Source: Acanthacorydalis orientalis (Eukaryota; Arthropoda; Insecta; Megaloptera; Corydalidae). From it: a stretch of DNA of 64,000 nucleotides. The translations under genes and the position numbers were made by a program. Shown one piece after another: positions 26,121 through 39,786 of this stretch. Numbering within the stretch: the stretch's first letter is position 1; each line of letters opens with the position of its first letter. Location of the stretch: positions 17,916,687-17,980,686 of the forward strand of contig CM068320.1 in the NCBI GenBank assembly GCA_034766995.1. Reading direction: 5' to 3'. The notes below the pieces were generated by a model. That model had not been told where the DNA came from. It saw only the letters and a program-made list of their open reading frames with translations, and did no database searches.

Positions 26121-26989
26121 CATCAAATACTACTATAAAATGATTAAATTGTAAAAACAAATAAATAGTTATCAGAACAATGATCTAATCTCCTTTTAGG
26201 TTTTTAAACAAGCAACAAAATAAATGGCTAATAAACTGATTGAATTTTTTACATTAAAATTTTAGTTAATAGTATTAATTTACCAAACAATCTGCTATTA
26301 ATGAAAAAAAGACGAATAAAAAATACTAATAACAATTGATTATAAAACAAAAACACGCCACAAGCTAAATAAAAAAAATATGCGGGCCGAATTATATTCT
26401 ACAGTCTGGTGATTGCCCGTTTGATCTAGATAAAAAATAAGTTTGTTCTGCTTATTTTTATTATACACATCCAGTTAATATTGGTATAATTTTTAATGCA
26501 TTTCTATCCACGTTCATTTTAGAAGATTTAAGAAACGATATAAAACTTAAACTTCTCCATTTTCTGTATTACTACAAATATAAAAGATTTATTAATATTT
26601 CATGTCGATCTTATTGGTTCGTACATTTCAATTTTACTTCAATGACATTTTCTTGTATTTTTAATTTTTATTTTTAAAAAGGTATATAACTAATTATTGA
26701 AAAAGATTTTGACTTATAAATCTTAATTGAAAAAATTCAGTTCGAATATATTTTAGACAATTGTGAATAAATTAAAATTATATATATATATATATATAAA
26801 TATATATTTGTATATAATTTTTATTGCAATAATTATATATTCATCATACATTACAGAAATACATACCTGAAATGTATATTATGCAATTTTTTAATATTCA
26901 AATTGTTTAAGAAACAATTGTATAGAATAATTTATTTTTAATATTATAAAATTTTCATGAAAACAGCAAAAGAACAAAAGTATACAGAC
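26119..26989. other. AT-rich noncoding stretch
   Basis: Contains a short TA array at about 26778-26800; nothing else. Confidence 0.6.
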
Positions 26990-27540
26990 ATAAATTATGG
27001 ACAGAACAGAAACTCCTTTAATTCCTGTAGCGCATAAAATAATTTCAAATGCACATATGTGACATATATAGAGAAATGCATACATAACACACATGTGCAT
27101 ACATTGAGAGTTGCTGTTAATACGACTTGATGGATAAATCCTACTGCTGTCTCGTATGTCCACCTTCGCCTGCACAACGGCGTTTCACACAACAACAGCT
27201 ATCCAGGAGAGATAAGTAAACGTGGCCTTTGTTTTCCATTTTCACGTAAGCTATATCCTGCGTCGTAGTCGCAGCAGCAGCTACGGCGGGTTCGTTTCCT
27301 GCTCAGCGAGTCGAGCCGTTTACTGAAGACACAGGCTAGCAGGAAATGAATTTTAGCCGGGCATTCCGACACACTGTGTGTTGTACAAGCAGTGGAACGT
27401 TTGCTCGGAATATGTTATAATATCGCGGCAGCTGTCTGTGAATAAATCGTCGGCACAGAAACGCCTCGCAACGCGTCGGTTTGCATCCCCTTTTTTACCA
27501 CAGTTTCTCCGTTAACATATCCTATTGCTAATAGATTATA
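26990..27540. other. GC-elevated island F, candidate conserved noncoding region
   Basis: High-complexity, CpG-containing sequence, strongest at 27250-27490. It includes an E-box (CAGCTG, about 27429), CAG-rich GCAGCAGCAGC, and a 9-bp inverted repeat TTTCCTGCT/AGCAGGAAA (27295-27303 and 27338-27346). Minus-strand frames of 66-94 codons at 26891-27195 overlap each other and resemble nothing known. Confidence 0.5.
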
Positions 27541-27770
27541 CAGTTGCAACGTCAAGTCAATGCATCTTATATGTTAAGAACTATATATAAATAATAACTT
27601 TTTTCTCAAAACATACGAATAGTTTAAAATAATTACACGAATTGACAATAACACAAGGAAAAAGAAAAAAAAGTAGAAAATGTAATAAATATAAAAGTCT
27701 GATACTACATATAAAAAGAAATAATTTATTAGAAAACTACTCCTAGTTTTTTATTTGCAATTATAGATAG

Positions 27771-27772
<2 letters not shown>

Positions 27773-27830
<58 letters not shown>
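27773..27830. repeat. (TA)n microsatellite
   Basis: 58 bp of TA. Confidence 0.97.
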
Positions 27831-27834
<4 letters not shown>

Positions 27835-28596
27835 AATGATTAAAGTCATAAAGACTATTAAAAAGGAATTTTCAGATTAAAAATATACCATTTTAAAAAA
27901 AATAAATATTAAATTGATCAATTTAATGGATGCTATGTTATACACATAAAAAAATATGAAAATTAGATTTTAACATGAAACACAAAATGAATACATAACA
28001 TTTATTGTTATAATTAACATAAAAGATCAATTTATTGTTCTAAAAATTAAATATAATGAATTTTTCTGTTGACATGAATAGAAAATATTTTTGCATGAAT
28101 AGAACTTTCCGGAGTTGAAATAGTTCCAAATATTAAAAACGATACATATATAAGTTTAATTAAATCATTCTCAAAGTATTTTTATATACCTTTTAAAATA
28201 ACATTTCACTTCAGTTAGCAGGACTATTACGATTATGAATGTAAAAAAAAATAACAGACCACTTTTGTATTTCAAACACACTGTACATTTTTTTTGTTCT
28301 TCGTAAATCAATTAAATTTTCCTGAAGACAATACAGGATGACAAATATGACAGTAAGTGAAATACATTTGACTTGAACAATCAATGTGATAGTTAATGAA
28401 GGTTTCGTCAAATGAATTCATGCGTAATGTCCATAGATATTAGACGACCGCAGATCCAACAACAACCCCTAGAGCCAGTCAACTGTAACATCATCAGATG
28501 TATAAAGTCAACCCTCTTGATTATTCAATTTTGTTTAACATATACATACTTTTTAACCGCACTTAAATAGAACTTTCCTTATTTATATTATAGATA

Positions 28597-28600
<4 letters not shown>
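27831..28600. other. AT-rich stretch with one complex patch
   Basis: The patch at 28400-28520 is more GC-rich and free of repeats. The rest is AT-rich and featureless. Confidence 0.5.

Positions 28601-28645
<45 letters not shown>
28601..28645. repeat. (TA)n microsatellite
   Basis: 45 bp of TA. Confidence 0.97.
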
Positions 28646-28648
<3 letters not shown>

Positions 28649-29131
28649 TGCTTATACTTTTTAATACTATTTAAATAAATCTTCTTTAAAAACATTTTTT
28701 GATAACTATCTAATGTGATAAGTATGCACTTAAAAAAATTAAAAAACTACATTACACACAAACACAATAATCCGTCTCTTAACAATTATTAGATTTATTT
28801 ACGTTCTATAACTAATTAGTATATACTTTCAAAGGATTACCTTTTATAAATAAGAATAATAATAAATCACTTCATAATTGAATTCTAAAATAATTTACCT
28901 GCCCTTTGCGTTTCCAAAAACATCCTAAAATTTTTATTATCTTTGATCTCAACAACATTCCAAAATACTTAAAAGTAACTATCAAACAATCACTGACAAT
29001 AAGCACAAATACACAAATTCCGATAGTTTGACCCTCATTTCTTTCTTTGAAGCAGCATTGTTAATACTTTTCTATACCTTTTTTGTTTCATTCGTTATAT
29101 ATACAGATTACTCAAATACGTTGGCACATAC
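28646..29131. other. AT-rich noncoding stretch
   Basis: Nothing recognisable. Confidence 0.6.
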
Positions 29132-29136
29132 ATATA

Positions 29137-29200
<64 letters not shown>

Positions 29201-29208
29201 TATATATA
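29132..29208. repeat. (TA)n microsatellite
   Basis: TA with two TTATAT breaks near the 3' side. Confidence 0.97.
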
Positions 29209-29554
29209 CGTCCCTGTATCTATGAATACTATGCTCTAAAACAACAAAAAGTGGAATAAGAAATATAGTCTCTTTTATAGAATACGTAATGAAAAAATAT
29301 TAGCACAAATGCAATTACAACAGTCATGACTGTAACCTATCCTCTGTCCTTATCATTTTGCAGATGCCTGAAGTGAAAAAAAAAATAAAGTTTTGTTTAA
29401 AGAAGCATTACAATAGTAAGCAAATATAAGTTAAACATCCAATTTTAAAAATATGAAAATAACAAAAATAAACACATCTATAAGCATTTTTTAAAATCCA
29501 AAATATGGTCAACTCTAATTCACTTTAACAAAAAAATGACAACTTTATTTCTAT

Positions 29555-29561
29555 GTGTATG

Positions 29562-29611
<50 letters not shown>

Positions 29612-29612
29612 T

Positions 29613-29644
<32 letters not shown>

Positions 29645-29670
29645 ATACATATATATAGATATGTATATTC

Positions 29671-29710
<40 letters not shown>

Positions 29711-29725
29711 CATTTTTTAAATGTT

Positions 29726-29762
<37 letters not shown>

Positions 29763-29766
29763 CATT
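29555..29766. repeat. Compound (TA)n array
   Basis: Several TA blocks with ATGCAT and ACATGT breaks. The phrase (TA)n-TTATACATTTT occurs twice, at about 29690-29716 and 29730-29767, showing local duplication. Confidence 0.95.
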
Positions 29767-29854
29767 TTGATGAATGAAATATTATTAAATATGTTTTTTA
29801 AACTTTTAAAATGTTATTTTAGTATTTATCAAATTACATATGAATATTTGAATA

Positions 29855-29912
29855 TATATTTTATTTATTATATAATATATTTTATTTATTATATAATATA
29901 TTTTATTTATTT
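29855..29912. repeat. 21-bp tandem repeat
   Basis: The unit TATATTTTATTTATTATATA plus A is present twice in full (29855-29875 and 29876-29896) and once in part (to 29912). Confidence 0.9.
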
Positions 29913-30559
29913 GACTATTTAATTCATACAAATTTATAAATATATATTTGCATTTTAAAAAATTTCACATAAAAAAAAATCAATTCTGAACCATTTTTTT
30001 ATAATACAAAGAAAATATATCTTTAATATTTAACATTCTTTTTATAAAATGAATAGACTACATTATAACTTATTATTTATAATACTAAGTGAAACTGAAT
30101 AAAAAAAATGGATTTTTCAGTATTAAATTAATGTTTACAGTTCCAAAATAATACACACATACTGCAAAACAAAGTACATACGTATAAAAAAAATAAACAT
30201 TTATTTGAAGTAAATTATCTCCACAATTTTTTTCAGACGAGATTCTCTTTCGTTAATATACGAGTATACTGTTAACTTTTAATATCAGAGTACTGTTAAG
30301 CGGGTTTAAAATTACTTTTGTAAAAAAAATATATATTTTCAATACGTACTTCATTATTTTTTTTAAAAAAATAAGCTTTTACCTATAATTAGATAACAAA
30401 CAAATACAAGAACTTCATTAAAACCATTGTTGAATTTATTAATTTTTATTTCAACAGTTATAAAGAGAATCTATTATAAAACATTTTATTACCTATATAT
30501 CATAAATCTACTTTTTAATTCGAAAGATCCTTGATTCTTTCTTTTTTTTTGAAGTTAAA
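29913..30559. other. AT-rich noncoding stretch
   Basis: Nothing recognisable. Confidence 0.6.
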
Positions 30560-30765
30560 CTTCTCTAGACACCGTAGGCACGAGTCGAATCGTTATAAAA
30601 CAAAATTGTGTGACGGAAGTTAAGTGCATAGTAGTGGGGACCGTGCCAACGGTACAAATCTAAACTCTATGAAACACATTTTTTAACGAAACTGGAGTGA
30701 TGGTACGTACAAGAGTGCAATGGGGTGTTATGTAGTACGGTGTGTACGAGTACGTGTACAGTTTT
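30560..30765. other. Moderately GC-elevated patch
   Basis: Contains a small ACCGT-GCCA-ACGGT stem (30640-30653) and several GTAC-rich palindromic words. A second short GC patch is at 30935-30962. No gene. Confidence 0.4.
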
Positions 30766-31608
30766 ATATATTTAATCTATCACAAACAAACTGTTTTATT
30801 TTTCAATTACGATGATACAGAACCCACAGCATAAAATTTTATATGAACTAAATATATACCTGGTAAAATAAAATTTACCAGGAAAGAGATATTTAAAAAA
30901 AAATATTCTGTATTTACAACTTGAAAGTTTCACTTCAGCCGCCCGCGGCGTCACACAGACACATTTTTTGATTTTTTTATTGATTATATTAAAAAAGGAC
31001 AGAATTTAATTCATTATTATCAGAATCGAAAAACAAAATAATAATTGAACTTTCAAAGTGAATATTGGTATTACTATAAATTAATTTCTTCTTTGCGGCA
31101 TACATGATAAAGATCATCATATTAAATTATTGTACTGTACATAATACAATTGAAAAATAAATAAAATTGTAAATAAATATTGTATTAGAAAGTAGCCTAT
31201 ATCATTTATGTCAGAAGATTTAGACAAATCGGTTTAAATTTTCAGATATAACAAGTACTACTTAATGAAACTGACATTTAAATGAACATAGAAAAAATAT
31301 GAAGATGACATTAGACGGTTAAATTAAATTTAGTTCAAAAAAGAAGACCATTAACTTGCTTAATTTATTAACTCTAACATAGAGACACTTAACGAAAATA
31401 AGATCAACTTTAAACAACACTAAAACAGCATTAAAACTTTTTTCAGTATAAATTTTCTGTATATTTTTTGAAGATAATTTCAAACACATACACATAAATT
31501 AATATTTCTAAGAATTAGTTTAATTTTGTAAAATTAAAACTGGACAATGCATAGTTAAATCAATCACTTTTAATTCACACAAATACAGATTCATGTAGAC
31601 ATGTATTT
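30766..31608. other. AT-rich noncoding stretch
   Basis: Nothing beyond the short GC patch noted for the previous segment. Confidence 0.55.
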
Positions 31609-31665
31609 ATGTATATATATATATATACGTGTGTGTGTATGTATATATATATATATATATATATA
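31609..31665. repeat. (TA)n(TG)n(TA)n microsatellite
   Basis: TA blocks around GTGTGTGTATG. Confidence 0.96.
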
Positions 31666-31699
31666 AATACATATAAGAATTTATGTTAATAAGTATTAC

Positions 31700-32060
31700 T
31701 TATCAACTATAACGATATGAAAACACATACGACTTTTGCATAAAAAGTTGAAATTAATTTTTCTCCGTATGTGTAATACAAAAACAAATACAGGTCATTG
31801 TTTGAGGGCGGAATATACATTATACCACATATATACTTTACTGTACATACAACAAACATGCGGTTGCAACTTGGTACTGCAGCTACTACACAATATGCGA
31901 TCGTACAGTGATAACACATATAAGCAATGCGTCTAGCGTTGTATGATAATAGCCTGATAACATCTCCCCAAGGTTTTAAAAACACCATAAAAGTTTCCAG
32001 CTAAAAGAATAATTTAGATAAGCTGCCCGATTAATACCGCAGAAAGAATGAATGTGCGTC
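31700..32060. other. Moderately complex patch
   Basis: Mixed composition and no repeats. Frames of 66-93 codons on both strands lack recognisable motifs. Confidence 0.35.
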
Positions 32061-32680
32061 TATGTTTATAACTCGTATACTTAAGCACGCATTATAAAAA
32101 TAGAGAAATACGTATGCTAACACCAGTTTAAAGTAATCGCACTATTATTATAATTAAATATCTCGTTTGTAAAGGTGGCAATTTGTATATGTTCACTCAT
32201 AAAGATCATGTAAGCAGATACAATTTTCCGTTTTAAACGCTCAAATATTGTACAGCTCAAATCAAACGGAATTAGATAAATATTTCTAATCTGATACAGT
32301 CATTTGCTATATAAATAACAAATCATATCACTATGTAAATACAAAATGTGTTCAGGACACTGTATGGATGTAAAATAATATATTTATAAACCAACACATA
32401 TTACAATTCTATACGCAGTTCAGATTATTTTCAGAAAAATTCCTCAATCATACTATTAAAATACAAGTTTTTACATATCGGGACACAAATACATATACAT
32501 AAACACACATGTATTAGTACAGAAAAAGCTTCACTCTTACATTTTTTTTTTAAACAAATAAATACACAATATCGTATTACATTCTACTTGACTTTAGAAA
32601 CAAAAATTTTATTATAAAAAAATAAAAAAACACGACGTTTAAGATGAACATAAAATAATATTGAATAATCTAATTGTTAT
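32061..32680. other. AT-rich noncoding stretch
   Basis: Nothing recognisable. Confidence 0.6.
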
Positions 32681-33298
32681 TTAACACTTTTATTCCGGAC
32701 GTGGACCTAGGGAATCCATTGTAGCTTCCAAAGAAACTACAGCGCTGTTTTTTGGATTATATATTTAAAGGTCAACAATCTGTTTCTAATGAGACTAAAT
32801 TTATAACTCTTTCTTTCTTTAAAAGAAAATTACGGTCGTCCAAAAATCAAAAAAATCGTGTTTTTTTCATTTGGAAACCTATAAAAATTGTGAACTTGAG
32901 AACTGGGTTAAATAATATATTTTTTCAAAGTTCGTCATTCGAAGAAAGTGTATAGAAAATTCGAAACTGCATCCAGGTACACGTTGTGCACACTTGATCG
33001 TTTCAAAATTTTTCACACTCAGCAGTAATGTTATTTCTGCAAATTTTCAATTAGAATCAATTTTTTCGCTTCCCACTGTATGTTTTCAGTCAAGAGATTT
33101 ACGTTTCCTGGAATATTATGAACAATATATCAAATAGATGTGAAATTTCTGACGACTAATCTGAATTAACATATTTTTTCTTGTAACCGACAAATTTACA
33201 ATTTTTATTTTGTTTGCGATAAAATAATGTTTAACTAATCGAAAAACATTTGTGAAAATATTAGCACCTTTTCTCTCTCCCCGGCTCCAAAGGGTTAA
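32681..33298. mobile_element. piggyBac-like non-autonomous element 1
   Basis: Bounded by TTAA at 32681-32684 and 33295-33298, the piggyBac target site. The left end reads TTAACACTTTTATTCCGGAC. The right end on the minus strand reads TTAACCCTTTGGAGCCGGGG. They share TTAAC-CTTT and, after four bases, CCGG. The 618-bp body contains no transposase motifs (a 67-codon frame at 32752 is not recognisable), so it is a MITE-like element. Confidence 0.75.
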
Positions 33299-33390
33299 AT
33301 AATACTACAGAATGATTATATCATAAAAATAAATTTTATAAGTTTTATTCATGTCTATGAATATATGTAGATTTGTGTAGATTTAAGTTC

Positions 33391-33391
<1 letters not shown>

Positions 33392-33451
<60 letters not shown>

Positions 33452-33456
33452 ATATA

Positions 33457-33507
<51 letters not shown>

Positions 33508-33511
33508 GTAT
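33392..33511. repeat. Long (TA)n(TATG)n microsatellite
   Basis: About 120 bp, TA with GTGTG and ending in TATG units. Confidence 0.97.
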
Positions 33512-34302
33512 AATACACCTGCCCAGAGCAGATACTCGAAATTCAAGTTGGTAACAAAAATAAATTGAACAATTCATTATTAGACTATGTTAAAAAAAGT
33601 CAATCAATATAAAAAAATAATGATCAGTTGAATAAAATAGTAATAATTAAATATTTTTATTCTTGTGTAATATTCAAACAACCATTGTATTAAAGCATAT
33701 ATTTTTATTTTATTTATTTATTTATTAAAAATTCGTTAAAGCAGTGATAAATATATAATTATCGATTTTTAAAAAAAATTCTTTATGGAATGTATAGATC
33801 CGTTAAATGCACAACAATTCATTATAACTGAAAAAAAAATTAAAAATTGAAAAATCATTAACAATCTAAATTATTTTAATATAAAATTGTTATATAACTG
33901 AAAACCTAATGCAAAATATTTTCTTGTATTATTTATAATAATGTCTTTAATACTATAACAATATCATCAAATAATATTATTATAATAGCATTTCAAAACT
34001 TTATCAAAAACCGCTTACAACTATCGAATAATAATGTAAATATACACAAATAATTAATATTACTGAACAATAAAAATAATTAAATTACAGGTATTATTAA
34101 CATGTATAATAAAGAGTGTTTTTATTAAACGTTTTTTTTTTGGAATACTATTATATTTTAAGAAACTTTTTTAGAAAATATATTTATAATATTTAAAATA
34201 TATTTATAGTTTAGTAAAATTACCTATTTTATATTTCTTTTTTAAGATACATTAATAAAAATAAACCTTTTATTTATTTGCATGTATTATTTTAATTTGG
34301 TA
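33512..34302. other. AT-rich noncoding stretch
   Basis: Between the two piggyBac-like elements; nothing recognisable. Confidence 0.6.
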
Positions 34303-35009
34303 TTAAACCTTACCGATCGGATGACCATACAGGAACTAATAGTAGTAGGATTTCTAGTCATATGTCGTCGCACAAGGACAATGTTGATCGAGTGTCCGCT
34401 AACGGGAGGTATCCTTTTTTAATTAATAAGAATTTTATTGTATGGATTCTTTTGTACTATTTTATGGAATTTGGAGGCCAATGCTACAAATGTATACATT
34501 GTATACAAAATTTTTGAAGAAAGAAAAGGCAATAAGCCAATACTTCACATGCAGTTTATCAAGAAATTGATAAAGCAACCTGTTGGTGATTTTCAACTGT
34601 CAGACGCCTACAACTGTTGGACAGAAACCTACAACTTCCAACTGAATCGAAACGTAACGATTGAATTGAAAATTTAATGAAATAAAACAATTATTCTATG
34701 GCAAACAAAGGGTTTTGCGATTTTCCCCAAGAAATCTGTTCACACTGGAAGAAAACTAATAGAATTTTTTGTCAAACTTGCAATGACCATCCAAGGTTGT
34801 ATGTCGGAGAATAATTTTCACGAGATCATACATTATCTGATTATAAAAAATAACGAAGCAAATACCCAAGAAACAATTCTTATGTATTTATGTAAAAATG
34901 AGTTGTTTTTTTTAATAGTAACAAATGTTAAAAAAAGAATTAAAATGTTAAAAAAAATTCAGTCCTGGCAGAAATTTTCTGTAAAAATATACCGTCCGAT
35001 AAGGGTTAA
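34303..35009 (+). mobile_element. piggyBac-like element 2 (internally deleted)
   Basis: Flanked by TTAA at 34303-34306 and 35006-35009. The left end TTAAACCTTACCGATCGG matches the inverted right end TTAACCCTTATCGGACGG at about 14 of 18 bases. The 707-bp body keeps only the 3' part of a transposase gene. The two terminal TTAA sites, the matching ends and piggyBac-like coding matter support each other. Confidence 0.75.
34400..34850 (+). pseudogene. piggyBac transposase, C-terminal remnant
   Basis: The frame at 34438-34677 reads YGFFCTIL, NATNVYIVYK and HMQFIKKLIKQ. This fits the late catalytic-domain region of piggyBac transposases (usually WPMxLFYxxLDIxxINxYVIY, followed by a REFLxxL segment). 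Downstream in another frame, KKTNRIFCQTCNDHPRLYV (about 34750-34797) fits the C-terminal cysteine-rich zinc-binding region that binds the terminal repeats, followed by a shifted HEIIHYL. The upstream catalytic Asp region is absent. At least one frameshift and several stops are present, so it is inactive. Confidence 0.7.
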
Positions 35010-35134
35010 ATGTTTTATTTGAAAACTAAATGAATATATTTTTCCATCTGTTTAAAATTTTTGTATGTATTAAAAAATTAAAATATCTATTGCTATTAAT
35101 TACCCTAATTTAAATTACAAGAAATGATAATTCT

Positions 35135-35135
<1 letters not shown>

Positions 35136-35177
<42 letters not shown>
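35136..35177. repeat. (CA)n(TA)n microsatellite
   Basis: A short ACACAC lead into about 35 bp of TA. Confidence 0.96.
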
Positions 35178-35181
<4 letters not shown>

Positions 35182-35399
35182 ATTTAAACAAATATGAAAT
35201 ATTTACAACTTATAAATTCCTTTTATAAAAAAAAAAAAACACAGAAATATCTCTCATTGCGATCAAAAAAAAAATAAAGTTGTCGATTTTTTAATGCATA
35301 CATAATGTTACATTTAATTGTAAATGTAAATACAAAAATACAAATCACGCGAATAAATAACAAACGTACGATTATCAGCATATAAATTCGAATCTATAT

Positions 35400-35780
35400 A
35401 AATACTCATGCGCAACCCTTTTCCATATAACTTCATTCAAAAACTCTACGAACGTATCTCAATCTGGATGCAAATATCTTTTCGGAACTAAATACGGCGC
35501 TGCAGATAAGTTTTATAATAAGTGATCGTACGGGCTCTACAAATATGTATTCTGTACATAGAGCCGGGCTTTCATTTCCTGTGGGATATCGGTCCGCCGC
35601 CCGCCTGTGCGAGCCACTGGGATTGATAAGGACACCAGGCGTTGAGTTAGGAACGTCGCGCTTACCGCTTACAGCCACACGCGTCACGTTGCTATTCGTC
35701 TTGTGCTCATCGTTGTCAACAATGAACAAATACAGCTAATAGTAAATATTGAAAAATGTATTCCGATGATTCTGACGATG
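35400..35780. other. GC-elevated island J
   Basis: High-complexity, CpG-containing sequence, strongest at 35560-35700. Overlapping frames of 98 codons (minus) and 64 codons (plus) cross it; neither has a known domain. It could be an exon, a retroelement scrap or a regulatory region. Confidence 0.4.
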
Positions 35781-36276
35781 CTTTATCGTTACGTGTATAC
35801 ACGTTGACAAGATTATTATTTATTTATTTATTTATATATTCATGGAAGTGAATTTATGCATTTTACTTATTTTTCTTGTTGACGTTAGACCAAAATTAGA
35901 TTTATATTGACGTACGTTATTTGTTTCATGTACCGTTAGTCTGATTGAATTTATATCTGTAAACGAAAATGTAATTATTTTACTGAAAAAATTAAGCATT
36001 CATCAAACGATATAGCTTTAAAAACAATTAGTTCGTATTATTCATATAAAACTTTTGGCCATAATAAGGTGAACGCAAAGTCTCAAATAATTAATATATT
36101 AGCATTTATATGAGTAATTATCTTATTTAAAATCCATTAGTATAGAATTTCATTTACTTAAACACTATAATAATATTATAAATATTTACAAAGTTAAAAC
36201 GAAATATAACTTTAAAAAACATATATTCTTATTTATAAAAATATTAGTTTTAAGGTTTCAAATATACACACAAATG

Positions 36277-36278
<2 letters not shown>
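35781..36278. other. AT-rich noncoding stretch
   Basis: Includes (TTTA)n at about 35819-35836; otherwise featureless. Confidence 0.55.

Positions 36279-36328
<50 letters not shown>
36279..36328. repeat. (TA)n microsatellite
   Basis: 50 bp of TA ending 45 bp before the hAT terminus at 36374. Confidence 0.97.
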
Positions 36329-36337
<9 letters not shown>

Positions 36338-36373
36338 TATGTGTGTATGTATATGAATATCTATTCTCTAAAG

Positions 36374-37270
36374 CAGCGAATCCCAATCTTTTGAATGCAG
36401 AAGACCCCTATATTAGTCTGAAAAATGACAAGGGCCCCTTTGAAAAGGATTGTATTTCCGGTACGGGAATACTAGAGAAACGAGCAAGTTTTATGAGAAA
36501 AGAATGTATATCAGCAAAACAATTAACTTTATTTTTGTAATTGCAATAAATAAACAACAGACAACAAAATTAGTTTTTAGTTAGAGTGATGGATGATGTT
36601 GTTCGACTGAGACAAGTTCAGAAATATTTAGCTCAATTGTCTTAACCTGCACTATCAAATCAGGTTGTACATTTAGTAGTTTTCTGTGTTTTGACTTTGT
36701 GTATAAAAATGTTGAAAAAGTCCGTTCACACAAATAACTCTTAATAAATGGGAATAAATGTTTTAGCGCCTTATTTGGTAATTACGTATACTCAAAGCAA
36801 AAATGTAACCAAAAATTAATCAAATTGTATTCATCAAACAATTGTAAGTCACTGTTATAAGAAATCTCCACCAAGCTGTTTTCTTCATTATTGGTTAAAA
36901 CTTTTATGATTTTTACATCTTCATTAAAAAGATCATTAATCCATCTATTATTGGAATTAGAGGGTGAAAAATGTTTCTTAAAATTACTTTTCAGTGTATC
37001 CAAATGTTCAATGAAATCTTTTTATATGTTTTCGGTAATCTTTCCCTATATACTTTGTAAAAAACCATTGAGCATCGGGAAATGCTAGTAAATACTATTG
37101 AAAATAGGATAGAACCATAGGTCTAATTTTTTTACCGTGGCTTCAATACTGTTTTCAACATTAAATTTTGTTATAGACACACCTTGTAGATATCAAATAT
37201 TGTACAGATGCACATTGTTGGTCTTTACAGGCTGTTGTAATTCGTCAAGGCTGTTCATAATGTAAAACAT
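36374..37270 (-). mobile_element. hAT element, 5'-truncated
   Basis: The element end reads CAGCGAATCCCAATCTTTTG, then AGACCCC about 12 bases on, a typical hAT terminal sequence. The eight bases outside it (36366-36373, CTCTAAAG) fit the nTCTAGAn target preference. The opposite end was not found; recognisable sequence stops at about 37270. Confidence 0.75.
36590..37270 (-). pseudogene. hAT transposase pseudogene (ZBED5/FAM200-like C-terminal half)
   Basis: On the minus strand, from about 37270 down: LDELQQPVKTNNVHLYNI, ATVKKLDLW, HFPMLNGFLQSI, FIEHLDTLKSNFKKHFSP, WINDLFNEDVK, then LKHLFPFIKSYLCERTFSTF and KSKHRKLLNVQPDL. The order and the SYLCExxFS motif are those of the hAT C-terminal dimerisation region, in the ZBED5/FAM200/SCAND3-like group. 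In-frame stops interrupt it at four or more places, and the N-terminal zinc finger and first catalytic Asp are absent. A host-domesticated gene is unlikely given the stops. Confidence 0.8.

Positions 37271-38766
<1,496 letters not shown>

Positions 38767-38814
<48 letters not shown>
38767..38814. repeat. (TA)n microsatellite
   Basis: 48 bp of TA. Confidence 0.97.
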
Positions 38815-38817
<3 letters not shown>

Positions 38818-38948
38818 ACATTATAAGATTTAATTAAATATGGTATAATCACATTAAGTTAAACTTATTCTCTAACATATATTTAACAGCAGAAAACGTG
38901 TTAATCTAACAGTAATATCAAAGTACATAGATTTTTATGTGTACATAT

Positions 38949-38961
38949 TATATATATATAT

Positions 38962-38993
<32 letters not shown>
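38949..38993. repeat. (TA)n microsatellite
   Basis: TA with one TACATACA break. Confidence 0.96.
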
Positions 38994-38995
<2 letters not shown>

Positions 38996-39567
38996 AACAC
39001 TGATTAGTTCAAAGTTCATTATCACATTTTTCAAATAATATCAATACCGTGAGTTATTCAATCAATTATGTATTAAAAATATTTTTAAAAAAGGTGTTAA
39101 CTTATTTGTTTATGTAATTATGAGAAAAAAATAACAATAATTTAAGATTGTAAACGAAAAATATATTATCTTAGACAGAAAACCAATTAAAATGTTTATA
39201 ATATTTTTACAAAAAAAAACTTATGTTCATATAAAAATAACAACTAAATCAACACTTCATCCCCGGTTTTTTGAAAAATTTTCCCGGAAAAACTCGCATG
39301 GACAATAATAAAAATTTCCAAAACACAACACACCACTCACAATTCCTTAAAGCGGATAACTACCGGCAACGGTAAGGGCACCGCATCAAATACATGTAAC
39401 AAACCGGCCACACAGGCCCTGTACGATATTTATTATCAATAAAATTTATTTTTATTTTATTTATAACTCTTCATACATTGAACATATCTACCAATAACGA
39501 TAATTACAACTCTGTTAATAAATCCCAAAACATAACTAACCAAACTGCAAGTATAAAATGTTTTAAA

Positions 39568-39568
<1 letters not shown>
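38994..39568. other. AT-rich stretch with GC patch
   Basis: The patch at 39255-39425 has CCGG words and a TACCG-GCAA-CGGTA stem (39361-39374). No gene. Confidence 0.45.
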
Positions 39569-39602
<34 letters not shown>

Positions 39603-39734
39603 CAAATGTTTGTATTTAATGGTTATTTCTGCTTCATCGTCAAAAATAAAATAATAGAATAACAGGATTTTACAAACAACAATAAAAAACAATTACTCAC
39701 AAATGATTGCATGTTTTTAATTCTGCCCACATAT

Positions 39735-39784
<50 letters not shown>
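39569..39784. repeat. Two (TA)n arrays
   Basis: TA at 39569-39599 and at 39742-39784, the second led by ACATATATACATACAT. Confidence 0.95.
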
Positions 39785-39786
<2 letters not shown>

